Shown: one piece after another, positions 12,921-25,479 of the stretch
Numbering within the stretch: position 1 is the first letter of the stretch
How the letters are laid out: each line of letters opens with the position of its first letter
NCBI GenBank assembly: GCA_001600455.1
Contig: BCKC01000003.1
Coordinates: forward strand, 3,978,206 to 4,042,205
Source: Endocalyx cinctus
Lineage: Eukaryota; Ascomycota; Sordariomycetes; Amphisphaeriales; Apiosporaceae
Reading direction: 5' to 3'
Length of the DNA: 64,000 bases
The notes under the pieces: generated by a model
Database searches by the model: none
What the model was told of the DNA's origin: nothing
The model's input: only the letters and a program-made list of their open reading frames with translations
Position numbers and translations under genes: made by a program

Positions 12921-13624
12921 GGCGATTGATGGAGATCGGTATCTATAGGGGGGAGAATAAAGACCTCGTTTAAAACCCAAGAAATTTATTTAGAGAAAAA
13001 TAAAAATAATGAACAAGAGGATGCTTTTCTTATAGATTGGAGATATGTGGCTATGTCGACGATCCAGTCACCAAGGTAGTACTAATGGATTTGGGTTCTC
13101 CACCACCTGCTTCTATACTCGATTATGACTGGCGTATCGTGAACAATGGCAAGCGAAGACGGCGCTGGATGGTTGAGTCAAGCCATTCACAGTTGATTAC
13201 ATAATTGATATATATTCAATGGATTTTTAGCGAGGTGACGGAGCTTCTATTTATTTACATATTAACTGGTACCTAACTTCAATGACCTCAACTTACTTTA
13301 ACATGGACAATTGAATAGTGCGTATTTAAGGAGACAAAGCGTATTGAAAGTTTCTTAAGTAGGAATGAATGAAACACCCAGTTCTGCCAGTCCAAATTAT
13401 ACAGTACATATTATACAGTTTTGTAATACTGTATCAAGTAATTCCATTGTCCAAACGTTTAGTAATAAAACCAGTTCTCCACTTATTCCTGAATTCCGAC
13501 TTAACCTCCAGTCTTGATCAACATCCTCATCATCTTCAATCAATTGAACAATCTATAACCATCATAATAATTGCTTTAGCTATTTTGCTTTTAAATAAAT
13601 ATTATAATTTATAATTAATACAAG
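12921..13624. other. Divergent promoter region, phosphatase / SPT3
   Basis: About 700 bases of AT-rich DNA between divergent genes; both promoters should lie here. A short open frame at 13369-13614 has no motif and AT-biased codons, so I do not call it. Confidence 0.4.
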
Positions 13625-14587
13625 ATGGCGGAGAATTCAAAACAACATAAATATCGGCAGGAGATCCAGCAGATGATGTACGTCTCTGGTGAGACTGCCG
13701 AAACGTCTGTTGAAACCACCTCAATGATAGAAGAGGTGGTTCGGCAGCAGGTCATAGAACTTTTGCGCAACGCCACAGAGCTTGCGGCGCGTCGAGGTGT
13801 CCGTAGTATTACGATTAACGATCTCATCTTCCAGATTCGTGGCGACGCGCCCAAAGTCTCTCGACTGAGGACCTTTCTGTCCTGGAAGGATGTACGGAAG
13901 AGCGCTAAGGATTCGGACGAAAAGGGTGCGGATGTTGATCTCGGCGTCGGCGACGACGCGGCCGGCGGCGTTATGCCGGGCGGCCCCGCCGTCGAAGAAG
14001 CGGCCAAGAAAAACAAGAAAGCTAAAGTAAAGCTTCCCTGGGAACCGTCTTCATTCTACAACCAAGAAGTTCCAGAACCGGACGATGAGGAAGACGAAGA
14101 AGAGGAAGAGATGAACTTCATCACGCTCCAGAGACTACGCAAGGCCGACGAGCGGACCAAGGTGATGACGAGGGAGGAATATGTCACCTGGTCCGAGTAC
14201 CGTCAAGCCTCGTTTACCTACCGCAAGGGCAAGCGGTTCAGAGAGTGGGCCGGCTTCGGTATAGTCACCGATAGTAAACCTTCGGACGATATTGTCGATA
14301 TCCTTGGATTCTTGACCTTCGAGATGGTACAAACGATCACCGAAGAGGCTCTGAAAATCAAAGAGCGCGAGGACCTATTGAAGGAGCGCAGCGGCGGCGA
14401 GAATACCGGCAGCAAAAAGCGGAAATTGGCGCAGGGCTTATTCGACCCACCTAGTGAAGGGAAGACGCCGATCGAGCCACGCCACGTCGAGGAGGCTTTC
14501 CGGAGACTCCAGACGCGTCCGAGGAAGTCGCGTGCTATGTTGAACGGCACGAGGTTAACGCAGCGGACGAACTTGAAGCTTTTCTAA
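13625..14587 (+). CDS. SPT3: SAGA complex subunit SPT3
   Basis: Histone-fold subunit of the SAGA co-activator that contacts TBP. Single exon, 320 aa, a normal length. N-terminal histone fold (TFIID-18 type): [18 protein letters not shown], then [41 protein letters not shown] (residues about 8-85). A low-complexity acidic linker follows (near 115-165). The second histone-fold half includes [22 protein letters not shown] and [18 protein letters not shown]13 is the related alternative, but it lacks the second fold and is far shorter. Confidence 0.93.
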   Translation: MAENSKQHKYRQEIQQMMYVSGETAETSVETTSMIEEVVRQQVIELLRNATELAARRGVRSITINDLIFQIRGDAPKVSRLRTFLSWKDVRKSAKDSDEKGADVDLGVGDDAAGGVMPGGPAVEEAAKKNKKAKVKLPWEPSSFYNQEVPEPDDEEDEEEEEMNFITLQRLRKADERTKVMTREEYVTWSEYRQASFTYRKGKRFREWAGFGIVTDSKPSDDIVDILGFLTFEMVQTITEEALKIKEREDLLKERSGGENTGSKKRKLAQGLFDPPSEGKTPIEPRHVEEAFRRLQTRPRKSRAMLNGTRLTQRTNLKLF

Positions 14588-15975
14588 ACGACTCGATATG
14601 ATTAAACGACATCAACGACACATCACTCATCTATATTGAGGCAACATAATAATGATTCCCTCATATTACCTACTTTCAACATTAAATCCCCTTTGGATTA
14701 AATAAAAAGCGGAAATCAAGGACTTTTTTTGCTTAGCAAAACTGATTGGTTATTGCCGTTCAGGCCCACGATGGATAAACAAAGCGTAGTTCACCGTTCA
14801 GCGAGCTGTTCAAACGACCACGATTGGAACTGATCCTCATACTGGCCCTTTCGATTGGCAAATATTGGATATTTCAAGCTCCCTTGGTGCATCACTCGTC
14901 GCCACAAGCTTGTGTGATGGACCTTGGAGAGACCCGTCGTCCCCAGTGTGATTATGGAATGCTTGGAAAGAGGGTTCGTCGCGGCCCCTAGGGCAGAATG
15001 AGCCGAGACGGGGGCACGATACTTAATGTCGTGTGCCCCCAAATGCTCGATGGAATATGTCCCATTCAATATATGTCGTTCAACTTTCGCTGCATGTCAT
15101 CGACTGTATTTGAAACGGGCTTTTGTACTTTTTTGGAGGCCGAAGCAGTTTCGCTATTAGTCATGTGTACTGGTACATACTACCGACGACACAGTTCATT
15201 ATGCTAGAAAGCTTGAACGGTAGATCTAGGATATGGGGGATTAAGACTGGGAGGAGGTTTAACCATAGAAGTTTAACAATAGGTTAGATTTAACAATATA
15301 CTTTATCGAAATAGCGTCATAAAAAGATACCAATTTTTTGGAAAAGATTCCATGTATACTATACGTCATGCCCGTTCGCAACTCTGCTTGTATGTGTTCA
15401 TGAGCCAGCCATAGGTATGTGTTCATAATATCGCTTTCACAAAATACATATCTACCCCTCTTGAGAGCGGGCCAGATCTAAGTGGAGTAAAGAGAACAGT
15501 AATCGCGAGTAAACTATTTACGTAACTTCTCAATTTGATTTATTTCTTCACTTTCTACACGAGATTTCTAAGATTTGTTGGGAACTTAACTGTATTCAGC
15601 AGTTTAAAAGCAAGTAACAAAGTCGAAAGGCCAAATCTTCCACTTATGTGAGCGCACAGCTTTTCAGGGTTTTATCAACAAACGTCCCTCGCTATTTAAC
15701 ACCAGACGTTGAATCTTTTTTTTCTTTTTCTATACACCAGATGGTTAACCCGTTAGGGTGAGCTAAGACAAGTAGTCTTAGTTCAAAACCATCATATATC
15801 TCTCATTTGACAATTGATTTTCAACATCTACACACGATACAAAAAGAGCGTGATGCATATTTTTAGAAAAAGAAATGTTTTTTATTTGGTCATTTGAGAT
15901 AGGAGCAACTCATTTACCAGAATAATGGTATAACTGACTGAGAGAGGGGGAGAGGGATAGGTAGGTTAAACCCAT
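14588..15975. other. Intergenic region, nothing recognised
   Basis: About 1.4 kb between the SPT3 3' end and the 3' end of the convergent membrane-protein gene. A somewhat more GC-balanced patch at 14760-15210 carries short opposing open frames (for example 14791-15069, minus) with no motif. It could be a fragment of an old insertion, but I cannot support a call. Confidence 0.35.
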
Positions 15976-17132
15976 CTACTCCACCTTCTTGCCGGCAAAC
16001 TTGAGAATGAGGAGTACCTCGGGAACGACGATGATCGCCCAGGCGGCGGAGATGGCCATACCGGCGAGGAAGATCTTGACGTAGAGCTTGACGAGGCGAA
16101 GCCACGAGGCGCGGGTGAAGGTGTTCCAGGCGTCCATCATCGAGACGAAGCCGTTACCGCCGACGATGGCGGGCTCGACCTTACCCTGGAAGGTGCGGTC
16201 GAAGGGGACGATCGACTCGTCCTCCTCGGGCAGGAGAGAGGCCTGGACGCGGGTGAGGACGACCTTGGAGGGGATGACGAGGAGGACGGTCAGGACGACG
16301 CTAACGACGAGCACGACGAGTCCCTTCCAGATGTCGTGGGCGTCGGGCTCGGGCATGCTGCCGGGGTCCTTAGGGCTCCAGGTCGAAAGGCCCAGGACGC
16401 GGCCGATCATGCTAGGAACGAAGGCGGCGACCTCGACGGCGAAGAAGTACAACACGGTGGGGAGAGCGGCGGCGCGGTAGGCTTTCTTGAAGGGCGGGAG
16501 GCGCTTCCAGAACCGCTTGGGGCTCGGGCCCGAGATGACGATGTGGGTCCAGGCCATGTCGAGCTGGACGCAGGCGGTGGCGGCGAGGGGCGCGGCGATG
16601 AGGCTAGGGATGGAGAAGGAGGTGAGGAACAAGGCGACCCAGAAGAGAGCGAGGTTGCCGACGATCCAGCACGCGAGACCGCGGAACAGGGAGCGGAAGC
16701 CGCTGATGGACGTCAGGGTGCGGTACGTGGCGCGGAAGGACGAGGTGACGGCTTTACTGTCGCCGCCTCGGACCGACTCGTCGGCAGCGGCAACGTTGGC
16801 CGCGGCATCTTCGGTGAAGGATTGGGCGTCGTCGTTAAGGGAAACGGGCTCGTACGCCGGAGGGGACGGATCCTCGATTATGGCCAGAGTCGGGAAGATG
16901 TGACGGAGAGTGTAACTAGTCTGTTGGCAGAGAAGATATATAGGTTAGTTCCGTATTTCTCAATACACATATATATGAGGATTCACGTTCAATGGAAACA
17001 TACCATGAAAAAGAGAGGCAAGAAGGCGAGAAATTCAACGGAAAGGAGAGCCCAAGCCCATCCCGGAATTTCATGGCCTCCCATCGTAGCCTCGCCCCGC
17101 TTGTAAACGGCGTGAGCAATGTCTGCGTACAT
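15976..17132 (-). CDS. Multi-pass membrane protein, function unknown
   Basis: 357 aa from exons 17132-17004 and 16920-15976. The donor GTATGT at 17003 and the acceptor CAG before 16920 join in phase 0. Exon 1 holds an N-terminal membrane helix (WAWALLSVEFLAFLPLFFM). Exon 2 holds more hydrophobic helices: CWIVGNLALFWVALFLTSF, AAALPTVLYFFAVEVAAFV, LVVLVVSVVLTVLLVIPSKVV, FLAGMAISAAWAIIVVPEV. Proteins of this layout are common in Sordariomycetes and are sometimes annotated as 'ubiquitin carrier/conjugating' proteins; I see no UBC catalytic motif. The C-terminus LKFAGKKVE resembles a dilysine ER-retrieval tail but is not a strict KKxx. Function is not assigned. Confidence 0.8.
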
Positions 17133-18289
17133 GATGTCGTAGTATTTACTATGCTACGCTATATAATATGGATATATGATAAATAGGAAAAGGAAAAACG
17201 TAAGGACCGAAATTAAGTAGTAAATATATAAGAAAAAAAAAAGAAGAGGGACAACACTTTAAACAAAAAGTGGCAAGATTGAGAAAAGTTAAATAGAAAA
17301 GAGAAGAAAAGAAGAAACAAAGGAAGTGAGAGAGCTGAAGAAATTCAATTACATGGTAAGAAGGGATTCAACGGACGGTACGGACTTTAAGGAGCGTTAG
17401 TAATCGTTTATCATCGTTGGACTAAATTCAGGGACGCCTTGCTGATATTTAGGCGGCAGCGTAGCTTTGAAGTGTGCTATACCAAACAATCGATCGCATC
17501 CACCATCTACTAACCAATCCTTTAAGGGGCAAAAAAAGCCTTAAAAAAGTGGCGTGATAGGTACTTGGTAGGTACAAGTAAGATAGGTGTTAACGCTAAG
17601 TACCTATTTTTACAGGGATTTAGGTGATCTCATATAACCCTGTTACTTGCAGTTAACTTGCAGTTAATACGCCTGCGAGACGGGGGCAGTGCTTACGCCT
17701 GATATACTATGTCCTATTAGCCCCGCTTGATACGGCCCAGCAGTACAGAGAGTACCTATTGTTAGTAACGATACGAGATACGACGTACTGTACGCAACAA
17801 AATCAACAAAGACCGAGGAGACACTGTATCTACTTTTACCTACGTAATTACACCCATTGACGATGTAAAAATATATAAGCTTCTTCTTCTCCTTCGTCAT
17901 TATCATTCCTTGATGATGGCATTGAACTACCAAGCCATCTTACCAACAACATATGAGAATAATTTCTAAGAATAATAATAATAACAATTTAGATTTCCAA
18001 ATATGAGTTTATGATTACGGTAGTCCACGGGTATGACTTCATATCTCAATTTATAAAAGAAAGAATTAGGAGTAGTTTTATGTAATTAACAATTTTATAC
18101 ATTTATCCCGTGTATTAGATACTACTATGTCAGGTATACCAAAACAAACGGGCCGTCTTCCCTGTCAATACTCTATCACTTTTCTCAAAATCAAGGATTA
18201 TTAAACCATAATCACCCAACAATATAAATATATGTTCTTATGTGGAAATAAAATATATATATATATATATAAACGCATAACGATTTTCA
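17133..18289. other. Divergent promoter region rich in TAGGTA motifs
   Basis: About 1.15 kb between divergent genes. TAGGTA or its complement occurs several times between 17560 and 17850 (for example near 17559, 17570, 17602, 17754). An (AT)n run lies at 18253-18270, just upstream of the PPM1 start. No gene supported. Confidence 0.45.
18253..18270. repeat. (AT)n microsatellite
   Basis: Nine AT dinucleotides just upstream of the PPM1 start codon, within its probable promoter or 5' UTR. Confidence 0.65.
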
Positions 18290-19482
18290 ATGTCAGCGCC
18301 GTCTATTCCCAACCTTCTTTCCCTAAGGGGTGCTAGAGGAGGGGGCCGAAGTAGGGGTCGGGGTCGAGGCCGAGGTGGCCCACCTTCGTCTTCGCCGTCG
18401 TCAAGCCGCAGTCACGATGCTACTATACAAAATACCGACACAGATGCTGCTGTGTCACGTATGAGTGCCGTCGACCTCGGTTACCTAGACGATCCTTTCG
18501 CAAAGTTCTTTGTCCAGAGATCTGGTATTGTTAATTATGTTAGGAGACTACCTATCATTAATCGAGGTGAGATTCTACATACGTTACCTTATGGATATTG
18601 TGTTTAGCATCTACATAATTTCCCCCCTCCCCCAAAGTATGATCCTGGCGAGTGCTAAGGTATGAGACGGTAGGCACTTATACACGCACCACCGCTCTGG
18701 ATAGATTGATATTTTCCTTCTTATCTGCCACCGATGGTCAACTTCGTCAAATCATCTCATTAGGCGCCGGTACCGATACAAGATGTTTCAGGCTATTCGA
18801 TCAGCCTCACGTGAAGTCGCTTATCTACCATGAGATTGACTTCCCAGACTCTTCGCGCAAGAAATTGGCGACGGTGAGAACCGTTCCTTCGCTTCGCACA
18901 ATTATCCCCGATCCGGTACTCAAGACCCATACCTGGGGTAACGAACTCTTACCAAATGCTTGCCAGTACTGGTTTCATGGTTTGGATCTGAGAGACCTTT
19001 TACGTGAAGACATACTACCGCTGGAAGGTCTTCGTAGTGATATACCAACATTAATCATATCAGAATGCTGTCTGTGCTATCTCGAAGAGGCACAAACAAG
19101 TGGCATTCTGAAATTCTTTACTGATAAAATCCCGGAACTGTCCCTCGTCATATACGAGCCCGTATATCCAGACGATCCTTTTGGAAAGCAGATGGTCTCT
19201 AATCTGGCGGCGCGGCAGATACGCATGCCGACCCTAGGTATCTACAAAAATCCCGAGCAACAGCGGGCGCGTCTTCGAGATGCCGGTTTTGATTTTTCCA
19301 ATAGTATGACTATCGAGAATATATGGAAACGATGGATTCCGGAAGAGGAGAAAGAAAGAGTCGACAGCCTAGAAGGTCTTGACGAAGTCGAAGAATGGAA
19401 CTTGCTCGCTGGACATTACGCTATCACTTGGGGCTGGAGAGGGAAGACGATCGATGAGGGATGGGGTACCTTTCCTTCTTAG
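18290..19482 (+). CDS. PPM1: Leucine carboxyl methyltransferase 1 (PP2A methyltransferase)
   Basis: SAM-dependent enzyme that methylates the C-terminal Leu carboxylate of the PP2A catalytic subunit. Exons 18290-18566 and 18674-19482, 361 aa; the GTGAGA donor and TAG acceptor join in phase 1 to rebuild [17 protein letters not shown]. The LCMT fold shows [11 protein letters not shown], the SAM loop [26 protein letters not shown], and the motif-IV-like [11 protein letters not shown]. The first 35 residues carry an Arg/Gly-rich stretch ([13 protein letters not shown]) before the catalytic domain. The C-terminal [18 protein letters not shown] is typical. Confidence 0.92.
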
Positions 19483-19723
19483 GATTATATCGGCGAATTT
19501 CTCCGAAATAATGTCACAGGTATCGACACATATCGGCACCCATATTTACAGATCAACCTTCTAATAGCGATCAACGACAATCATCAATCTATGCATAGAA
19601 AGAATGTTACATGTCTTTTAACGTGATTCCACGTCATGGAGGTTCTAAATAGACCAATACTCGAGACTACTTGGGGTATTTATGCGCTTTCTTCCTAGCT
19701 TGAGATTGAAATCATTAATTATA

Positions 19724-22700
19724 TTACATATATACCCGCCCCTCTATTGGATCTTCAATCATATTTTCCTTGGAACCAAAGCCGAGGTGTCCTATATCAC
19801 CTTCCATAGGCAAATGCGGCTCTATTATAGCACCCCACCGTACCAAACCTTGTGATATCTCAACCCGCGCAGTCATTTCATCGTTCAATTCATCTGTTTC
19901 GTTCTCTTTGGAATTGAGGTTGTTCTTTGAATCGCAATGAAGAGTAGGAGGATCATATGGGGTTTCTATAGGGAACAACTCTATCATCTCAGCTGCGGAT
20001 TGATCTGGATGGGTAGGCAGAGAAAATAACTCGTAATAAGGAGCTTGGTTAGGCTGCTGCGTTGATAATGATTGGGATAAGTTCTCATAACTTCTTCCTG
20101 TATTTTTTTCCGCTTCTGAGTGTCGATCCGACAACTCTTTTTCCACGCGTTGCCTGGGAACCGGTGAGACGTGACAGGCGGCCGAGATAACCATAGAGTG
20201 AAAACCACCAAGGACCATTGGACCTTTCATCTTGAAATATCCCAGCACAAGTGGGATCAAGACTAGGATTATAGTTAAAATAAGAACAACAAGAATGGCG
20301 ATCGTTGAATAGCCGATACCAATATAGGAATCATCTCTAAGACCGCTTCCAGCGGAAGCCAGTTTAGACACTGTTTCAAACGTGCTGGTTTGGTAATAGC
20401 CTTGATAATAATTAGTGCTCCGTCATTATACTATCTACAGAAGTTATACCCTTAAACGGACTTACCACCTTCGAGAATGAACACGTAAAGGGTATTTGAC
20501 ACAAGGAAGTGCAGTGAAGCACTTATGACGAGAAGGGGAATCTGTTAAAACAAGAGAATACATCAGAAAGGTCTTGTCCAGTACCAGGAGTAAATCCTAA
20601 CAATATAAATGAAGAAATGTCGGCATGGTGACGTTAGCGATTTTGCTACTTACACTGTATCTATATGGCAGCTGTAACCTATGCAGGGAGATCTGGCTCC
20701 CCTTTGGTTCTGTGACTCGCAGAGGGCGATAATCGGTACTATACGCGTTCCACTCCTTTTCAACGCAGAGCATGGTGAATAACGAGTTGTACACGTAATA
20801 AGAAAACGAGAGGAGCAATTGCGGCGAGTTAGCCGTCAGAACGTTGGCAATGAGGTTGTCTCCCGAGGCGCCGTCCGTGTTCAAGATTCCGTTGGACGCG
20901 CTGTGGATGAGGGACTGCCCGTCGTTGTAGGGGTTATTCCTCGAGGCGGCGGCAAATACGTAAGAGAGGAAGCCGATCACGACGATGAAGATAACGTAGT
21001 CCATCATCCAGACATTGATCGATATGGCCCGAGACCACCTCCGAGACTTGTGTGGCAGCCACTGGCCCAACGCGGCCGTACCTTCGCTCCTCTGTCCGTA
21101 TACGTCGTATTGTACCACGCATCGCTGCATCGTGCACCTGTCTTTCGTAGCCATGTCCGGCCGCGCTATGAAAGAAGCGATCGCGTCACCTGGAACCACT
21201 AGAGGATCCTCAGCGCGAACGAACAGCACGAAGATGACCACAACACAAATAGTAGTCTTGACCGCTAAGCTAATCACCACGATAAGCAGCAGCTCATTCG
21301 ACAGCGCGACCTTGCATTTGGGCTCGATTTCCTCGGCGAGGCAATATTTCAGCTCCAACCACGACGCGGCGTCGTCTACGAGACCGGGCCAGTACCGATT
21401 CGTCCTGGTGAAGTTGTTCGCGACGGCGCCGAGAAAGTCGAAAGCGTAACCGGGCTCGATCCGGTCCGCCGCGAGCCTTTCGCTTCTGGACTGGGAGCGC
21501 CCGTACGCCTTGTTGCACGTCTGCGCGCACCCATCGGCCTTGTGCGTTATCGGCGACAGCGCCGCCGTCGTGGCGCAAGGGGCGAAGAACCACAGCGAGT
21601 TGCTCTCGTTGGCGGGTACGCGTTCGTCCCAGTACCGCCGCCCCAAGCTGTCGCCTGGTTCTTGCAGGATGCTATTTCGCGTCCATCCTCTACTTACTCC
21701 TCCTCCTCCTCCTTCTCCTTCTCCTTCCGAGTCATCGGTACTAACCATGAACCGTCCGACGTCTTGCGACTCGACCACCATGACGACGTCGCCGTACTTG
21801 GTTCGCGGGTTGCAGAACTCGTACTGCGACCTGCACTCGGGCACCTCGAGGCGCTTCCACCCCGAAACCGAGCCGGCGACGTCGGCGAGCCGCCGCGAGA
21901 TGTTGGACGTCGGGTCGAAATAGTCCTGGAGATCGACGGGGTCGGCGCCGTACCCGTTTATCTCGGGGTCGTCGCATCGCGTGCACTGGGACTGGTCCGC
22001 GCCGGCGCAGCTATCCCGGCAAGATCGCGACCTCGCGCCCGCGGGGAGGAGGATGGCTCCCGGGCTGAAGTATCGGGACCGCGGTTGATCGTCGACGACG
22101 AATGATTCGGACGCCAGAGCTAGGTTCCAGTCCTTGCCTTGCCATTCGGTCTCGAAGATGGCGGAGTTGAAGAATAGGTGCAGAGGGATCGAGCTTAGGA
22201 ACATGGAGATGCCGGCTAGGGCTTTGAATTTGCTTACTTTGGAGAGCTGAGTGGGAGTGGAGGGGGGAAGAAGGAAAAAAGTTAGTTAAAGAATGTGAAA
22301 ATGAGGTGTCCGAGGGAAAGAAGGATATTAGAGAGAGCGTTGGCTAATAATTTATGTGGGCAAGATCTTGACGTACATTACCAAAGGATGATATGCCAAT
22401 CGAAACGGCTTTACCTTTTGCCTTTGGCGAGAGATTGAGGTTAGTACCTTTTTTTTCCCCTTGCGCATTCGTAATATATGATCCTACTATAAACTATCGA
22501 AGAATGGAAACCTGACTTACATGAGAAGCATCTACCTCACTCCGAGACGGGGCTGTTAGAACTTGACAAAAGAAGTTCGAAGAAGCTGTGGCCAAGGTGT
22601 GTGTTATTTCGTTAGACGGGAGATTATTATATCAGCATCTTTCGAAGGAGAAAATACCCAAAACTCCTGTACTAACTACGTTAAGTAACAGATGAAGCCA

Positions 22701-23051
22701 GAAATTTATCGAGTTCGCCTTTCCGCATGGGCCCCAGAAGAAGATGTAATTGGATCGCAAAACGTTCGCTGTGCTAGATCCGTCGGCGGAACGAGACACG
22801 TTATTCGTGCTCCAGATCAACAGGCTAACGATGGCGACAGTAAGTAGGAAAACGGTGCTCGCAGCGATGAGGGCCGTAAGCCGCCATCCCGAGCGTGGGA
22901 TGCGGTTTTTTGTTGATCTTTTCGTCCGCTTATCTAGCGAAGATGATGAAACTATAGAAAGGGGCGCGCCATCTCGGTTTCCTCTTCGTTGAAATATCCT
23001 TCTAATAAATTCAAAATCCTCTTTAAGATTATGCATTAGGGATGGGGTCAT
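19724..23051 (-). CDS. DUF6536 multi-pass membrane protein
   Basis: Six coding exons (minus): 23051-22658, 22585-22521, 22421-22377, 22246-20654, 20541-20466, 20400-19724, giving 949 aa with all joins in frame. The N-terminal DUF6536-type region spans exons 1-4: WRLTALIAASTVFLLTV, NSINFWLHLLLNVVSTGVLGAS, NFFCQVLTAPSRSEVDASHAKGK, then FKALAGISMFLSSIPLHLFFNSAIF. The middle of exon 4 is a large, Cys-containing, probably extracytosolic loop (residues about 240-470). More membrane helices follow (LLLIVVISLAVKTTICVVVIF, DYVIFIVVIGFLSYVFAAA, IPLLVISASLHFLVSNTLYVF, STIAILVVLILTIILVLIPLV). AISAACHVSP near the C-terminus is characteristic of this family. The donor of intron 1 is GTATTT, the weakest splice site in the gene. 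Function is unknown; the family is common in ascomycetes. Confidence 0.82.
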
Positions 23052-23830
23052 GGTTAGCTCCTAGACCAGAATTACATATATGTTGATTTCATTGAAGAAA
23101 TAGCAGAGCGACAGCCTCTATGACCATCTATCACAGAATGTTATTTAGTTATATAATGCTAAATACTCGTCCATATCCCCACCATCCATAGTGGTATTTG
23201 ATATTCTCCCATCTTGCTTAGATATAATCCTGTCTTTATCGTTAAGTTAACCCTTGATTACGGAAATTGGATATGTACATACAGGAACTATGCATAGCAC
23301 TGCCATCCTTGGATACTCTTCGAAGGACTGCAGATTGCGCTGCATTCGGCATTAATATTCCTCCTCCCCCTGCTCGCCTAAAAGCCATCCCTACGGCGCA
23401 GCACCAGATCTCGGGCATGTTCTCCAGGTCTAACTGCACGATGTCTGCTCGTCTCCGTTTCTAAAAGTGGAGGTGGAGTGCAAACCAATGTAATTAAGTT
23501 ATCATCTGGTATCTGCTGGTTGAGAGGGGACAGTGACGTTGAGAGGATGATATATACAGTCTCGAGAATATGCCGTAGCATTTTAAGATGCTTACTGCTA
23601 CCTTTTCGTCTTTACCTAAATTTGGTACAGGGGTATATATACCCTACAATTTTCTGTAACATCAGCTGGGATGTTGATTCGGACCGCTTGGATTTTCTTT
23701 TTAAGTATATAAATAGGAGACAAACAGGAAAGGATGCTGTTTTATGTCAGATATGTATATCTGGTCCAGATCCAGCTGTCCTTTGCGTAATTACTAAAAT
23801 ATTCAAAGCCCCCTTTTTGAGAAGATGATG

Positions 23831-23851
23831 AAAAAAAAAAAAAAAAAAAAA
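23831..23851. repeat. Poly-A run
   Basis: Twenty-one A in a row in the intergenic space between the DUF6536 and ASCH genes. Confidence 0.7.
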
Positions 23852-24106
23852 CGGCTCGCGCAGTGAGTTTTTACCAATATACTATAGTATATAAGATAAT
23901 AAATGGAAAGTGTCAGTTTTAATTGGGATAAAAAAAAGGAAAAAGGCATCTTATGAAGTCGCCCCCGAGGTCCTTACAACAGAACCGAAGAAGCAACCAG
24001 CCAGACGGTTGGATATTGCCCATATCTAAGTTTGCGGATAACACGTCGTATAAGAAAAGCGCCTCCGTGGATCGGGCCGCGGTGGTTTGTATAGAGGTGG
24101 CGCGTT

Positions 24107-24125
24107 GGGGGGGGGGGGGGGGGGG
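24107..24125. repeat. Poly-G run
   Basis: Nineteen G in a row downstream of the ASCH gene. Length may be inexact from sequencing. Confidence 0.7.
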
Positions 24126-24269
24126 TCACTGACCTTGTATAAAACTGCGCTTCCTTGTAGGAGACGATAGTCATTATTTCGTACCAACAGAGTCAAGTCA
24201 TAGGATTTCTGTCGGGTTTGAAGCTGAAAATAAGGCTCAATTTGACTGTATTGACCCTAAAAATTCGCC

Positions 24270-24758
24270 TCAACGATCTCCATTCTCAACCTCTAGAGGA
24301 TCCTTGACTCCCCTTTCCTTGTTATTCAACACTTTCTTCTGCCGGTTCCAAACGGTGTGGTTTTGGATAGATTTCGGTAGGTAAACCAAACCTCGGGGAG
24401 CTGCACGAAAACCAAACTTGTCCCTCATGGCGGCCAAGGGAATAGGCTGACGCAGTTCCCAGACGGATATCACTTCGTAGGCGTAGTCGTACCCGTCCCA
24501 GTCTAGATATCTAGCATTATATTCCGCATTCCCAAGACCGTTCTCTTCAAGGGGCGCATCGCCCGGCAATCTAGTGCGAGCCGGAAGAATTTCACAGATG
24601 TGGGTGATAGATGAACGTGGAGCAGTTCGGTAGAACCATATCCTCCGAACGCTCGATTTTAGGCGATATTTTCTAAATTCGTAATTCTTGACCCCGTCAA
24701 CAATTTGTTGCATATAATGATCTCGCATCGGTAAAATGATATCTGTATGTAAAGCCAT
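24270..24758 (-). CDS. ASCH-domain (PUA-like) protein
   Basis: 162 aa from the ATG at 24758 (MALHTDIILPMRDHY). The ASCH signature GxKxxExR is visible as GVKNYEFR near residue 25, followed by beta-rich segments (VRRIWFYRT, ITHICEILPA) and DYAYEVISVWELRQPIPL. ASCH domains have the PUA-like fold and are thought to bind RNA or modified nucleotides; some bacterial members are amidohydrolases of N4-acetylcytidine. The function of this fungal member is not known. The frame is open for about 11 codons upstream without an ATG, so a short 5' exon is possible. Confidence 0.7.
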   Translation of the reverse strand: MALHTDIILPMRDHYMQQIVDGVKNYEFRKYRLKSSVRRIWFYRTAPRSSITHICEILPARTRLPGDAPLEENGLGNAEYNARYLDWDGYDYAYEVISVWELRQPIPLAAMRDKFGFRAAPRGLVYLPKSIQNHTVWNRQKKVLNNKERGVKDPLEVENGDR

Positions 24759-25448
24759 TATGCGGTCGAATCGCCGGGTGATTTGAATCAAGTGGCAGCC
24801 TGGTAAAAAGATGTGCAGGAAGTTATAAGACGCGACGCGTCCATGTTGTTAGTTCTGCAAAAAATGCGATAAGTTACTTGACACTGCCTGAATCCCAAAT
24901 TCAGGAGCTGCATATTGACGTTATTTGAAATTGCGTAACTTATCATGCATTAAACGTATCTTGTATTATCTTTATATAACAAACTTCGAGAAATGTATAT
25001 CCCTTTAAAAATATACTTATTGGGAGTGTTTTAGGGTTCCAGAAATGGAGGGTCTAGGCTGCCGATTTTGGAAGTGTAAACATCGACACAGGCACTCTTG
25101 GTGGAATTTCCCGCGCATATTTCGATCTTAGATAGGCGGAAGCGCGGCCAAGGTGTGCAAATCTTATCGGGAAGACAAGTACCATATCCTAGGTTGGCAT
25201 CGTCGTCTTCATCGGTTTCTTAAGGATATAGGATGCGCTAGCCTGGAGCTTCCCCCTGCCGTGAACGGCGCATTGGCTGCGACGAGAGCCATGACAGAAT
25301 AAGCGGTTATGTTTCGGGTCTTGGTATTTCCTAGCGATAATGAGGTGCGTAAATAGTGATTATCACTGAGTGACGGCCGTTTTGACAGGCAACGCATCTG
25401 TATTACTTCCCAACAGCAATATGCTTGATTTGTTTTTCTTTTCACATC

Positions 25449-25479
<31 letters not shown>

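Larger units (their letters stand above)
23052..24269. other. Intergenic region with homopolymer runs
   Basis: About 1.2 kb between two minus-strand genes. It has an A run at 23831-23851 and a G run at 24107-24125. Open frames here (for example 23478-23828) show no motif. No gene supported. Confidence 0.4.

Noticed and set aside
14791..15069. 92-codon minus-strand open frame in the SPT3 downstream region
   Set aside because: No motif and no neighbouring exon; could be a fragment of an insertion, but not supportable.
16336..17106. 256-codon plus-strand open frame opposite the membrane-protein gene
   Set aside because: It lies antisense to a better supported gene with a clean splice join; its protein is low-complexity Gly/Glu/Arg.
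21542..22105. 187-codon plus-strand open frame opposite the DUF6536 gene
   Set aside because: Antisense to exon 4, no motif, Arg-rich shadow.
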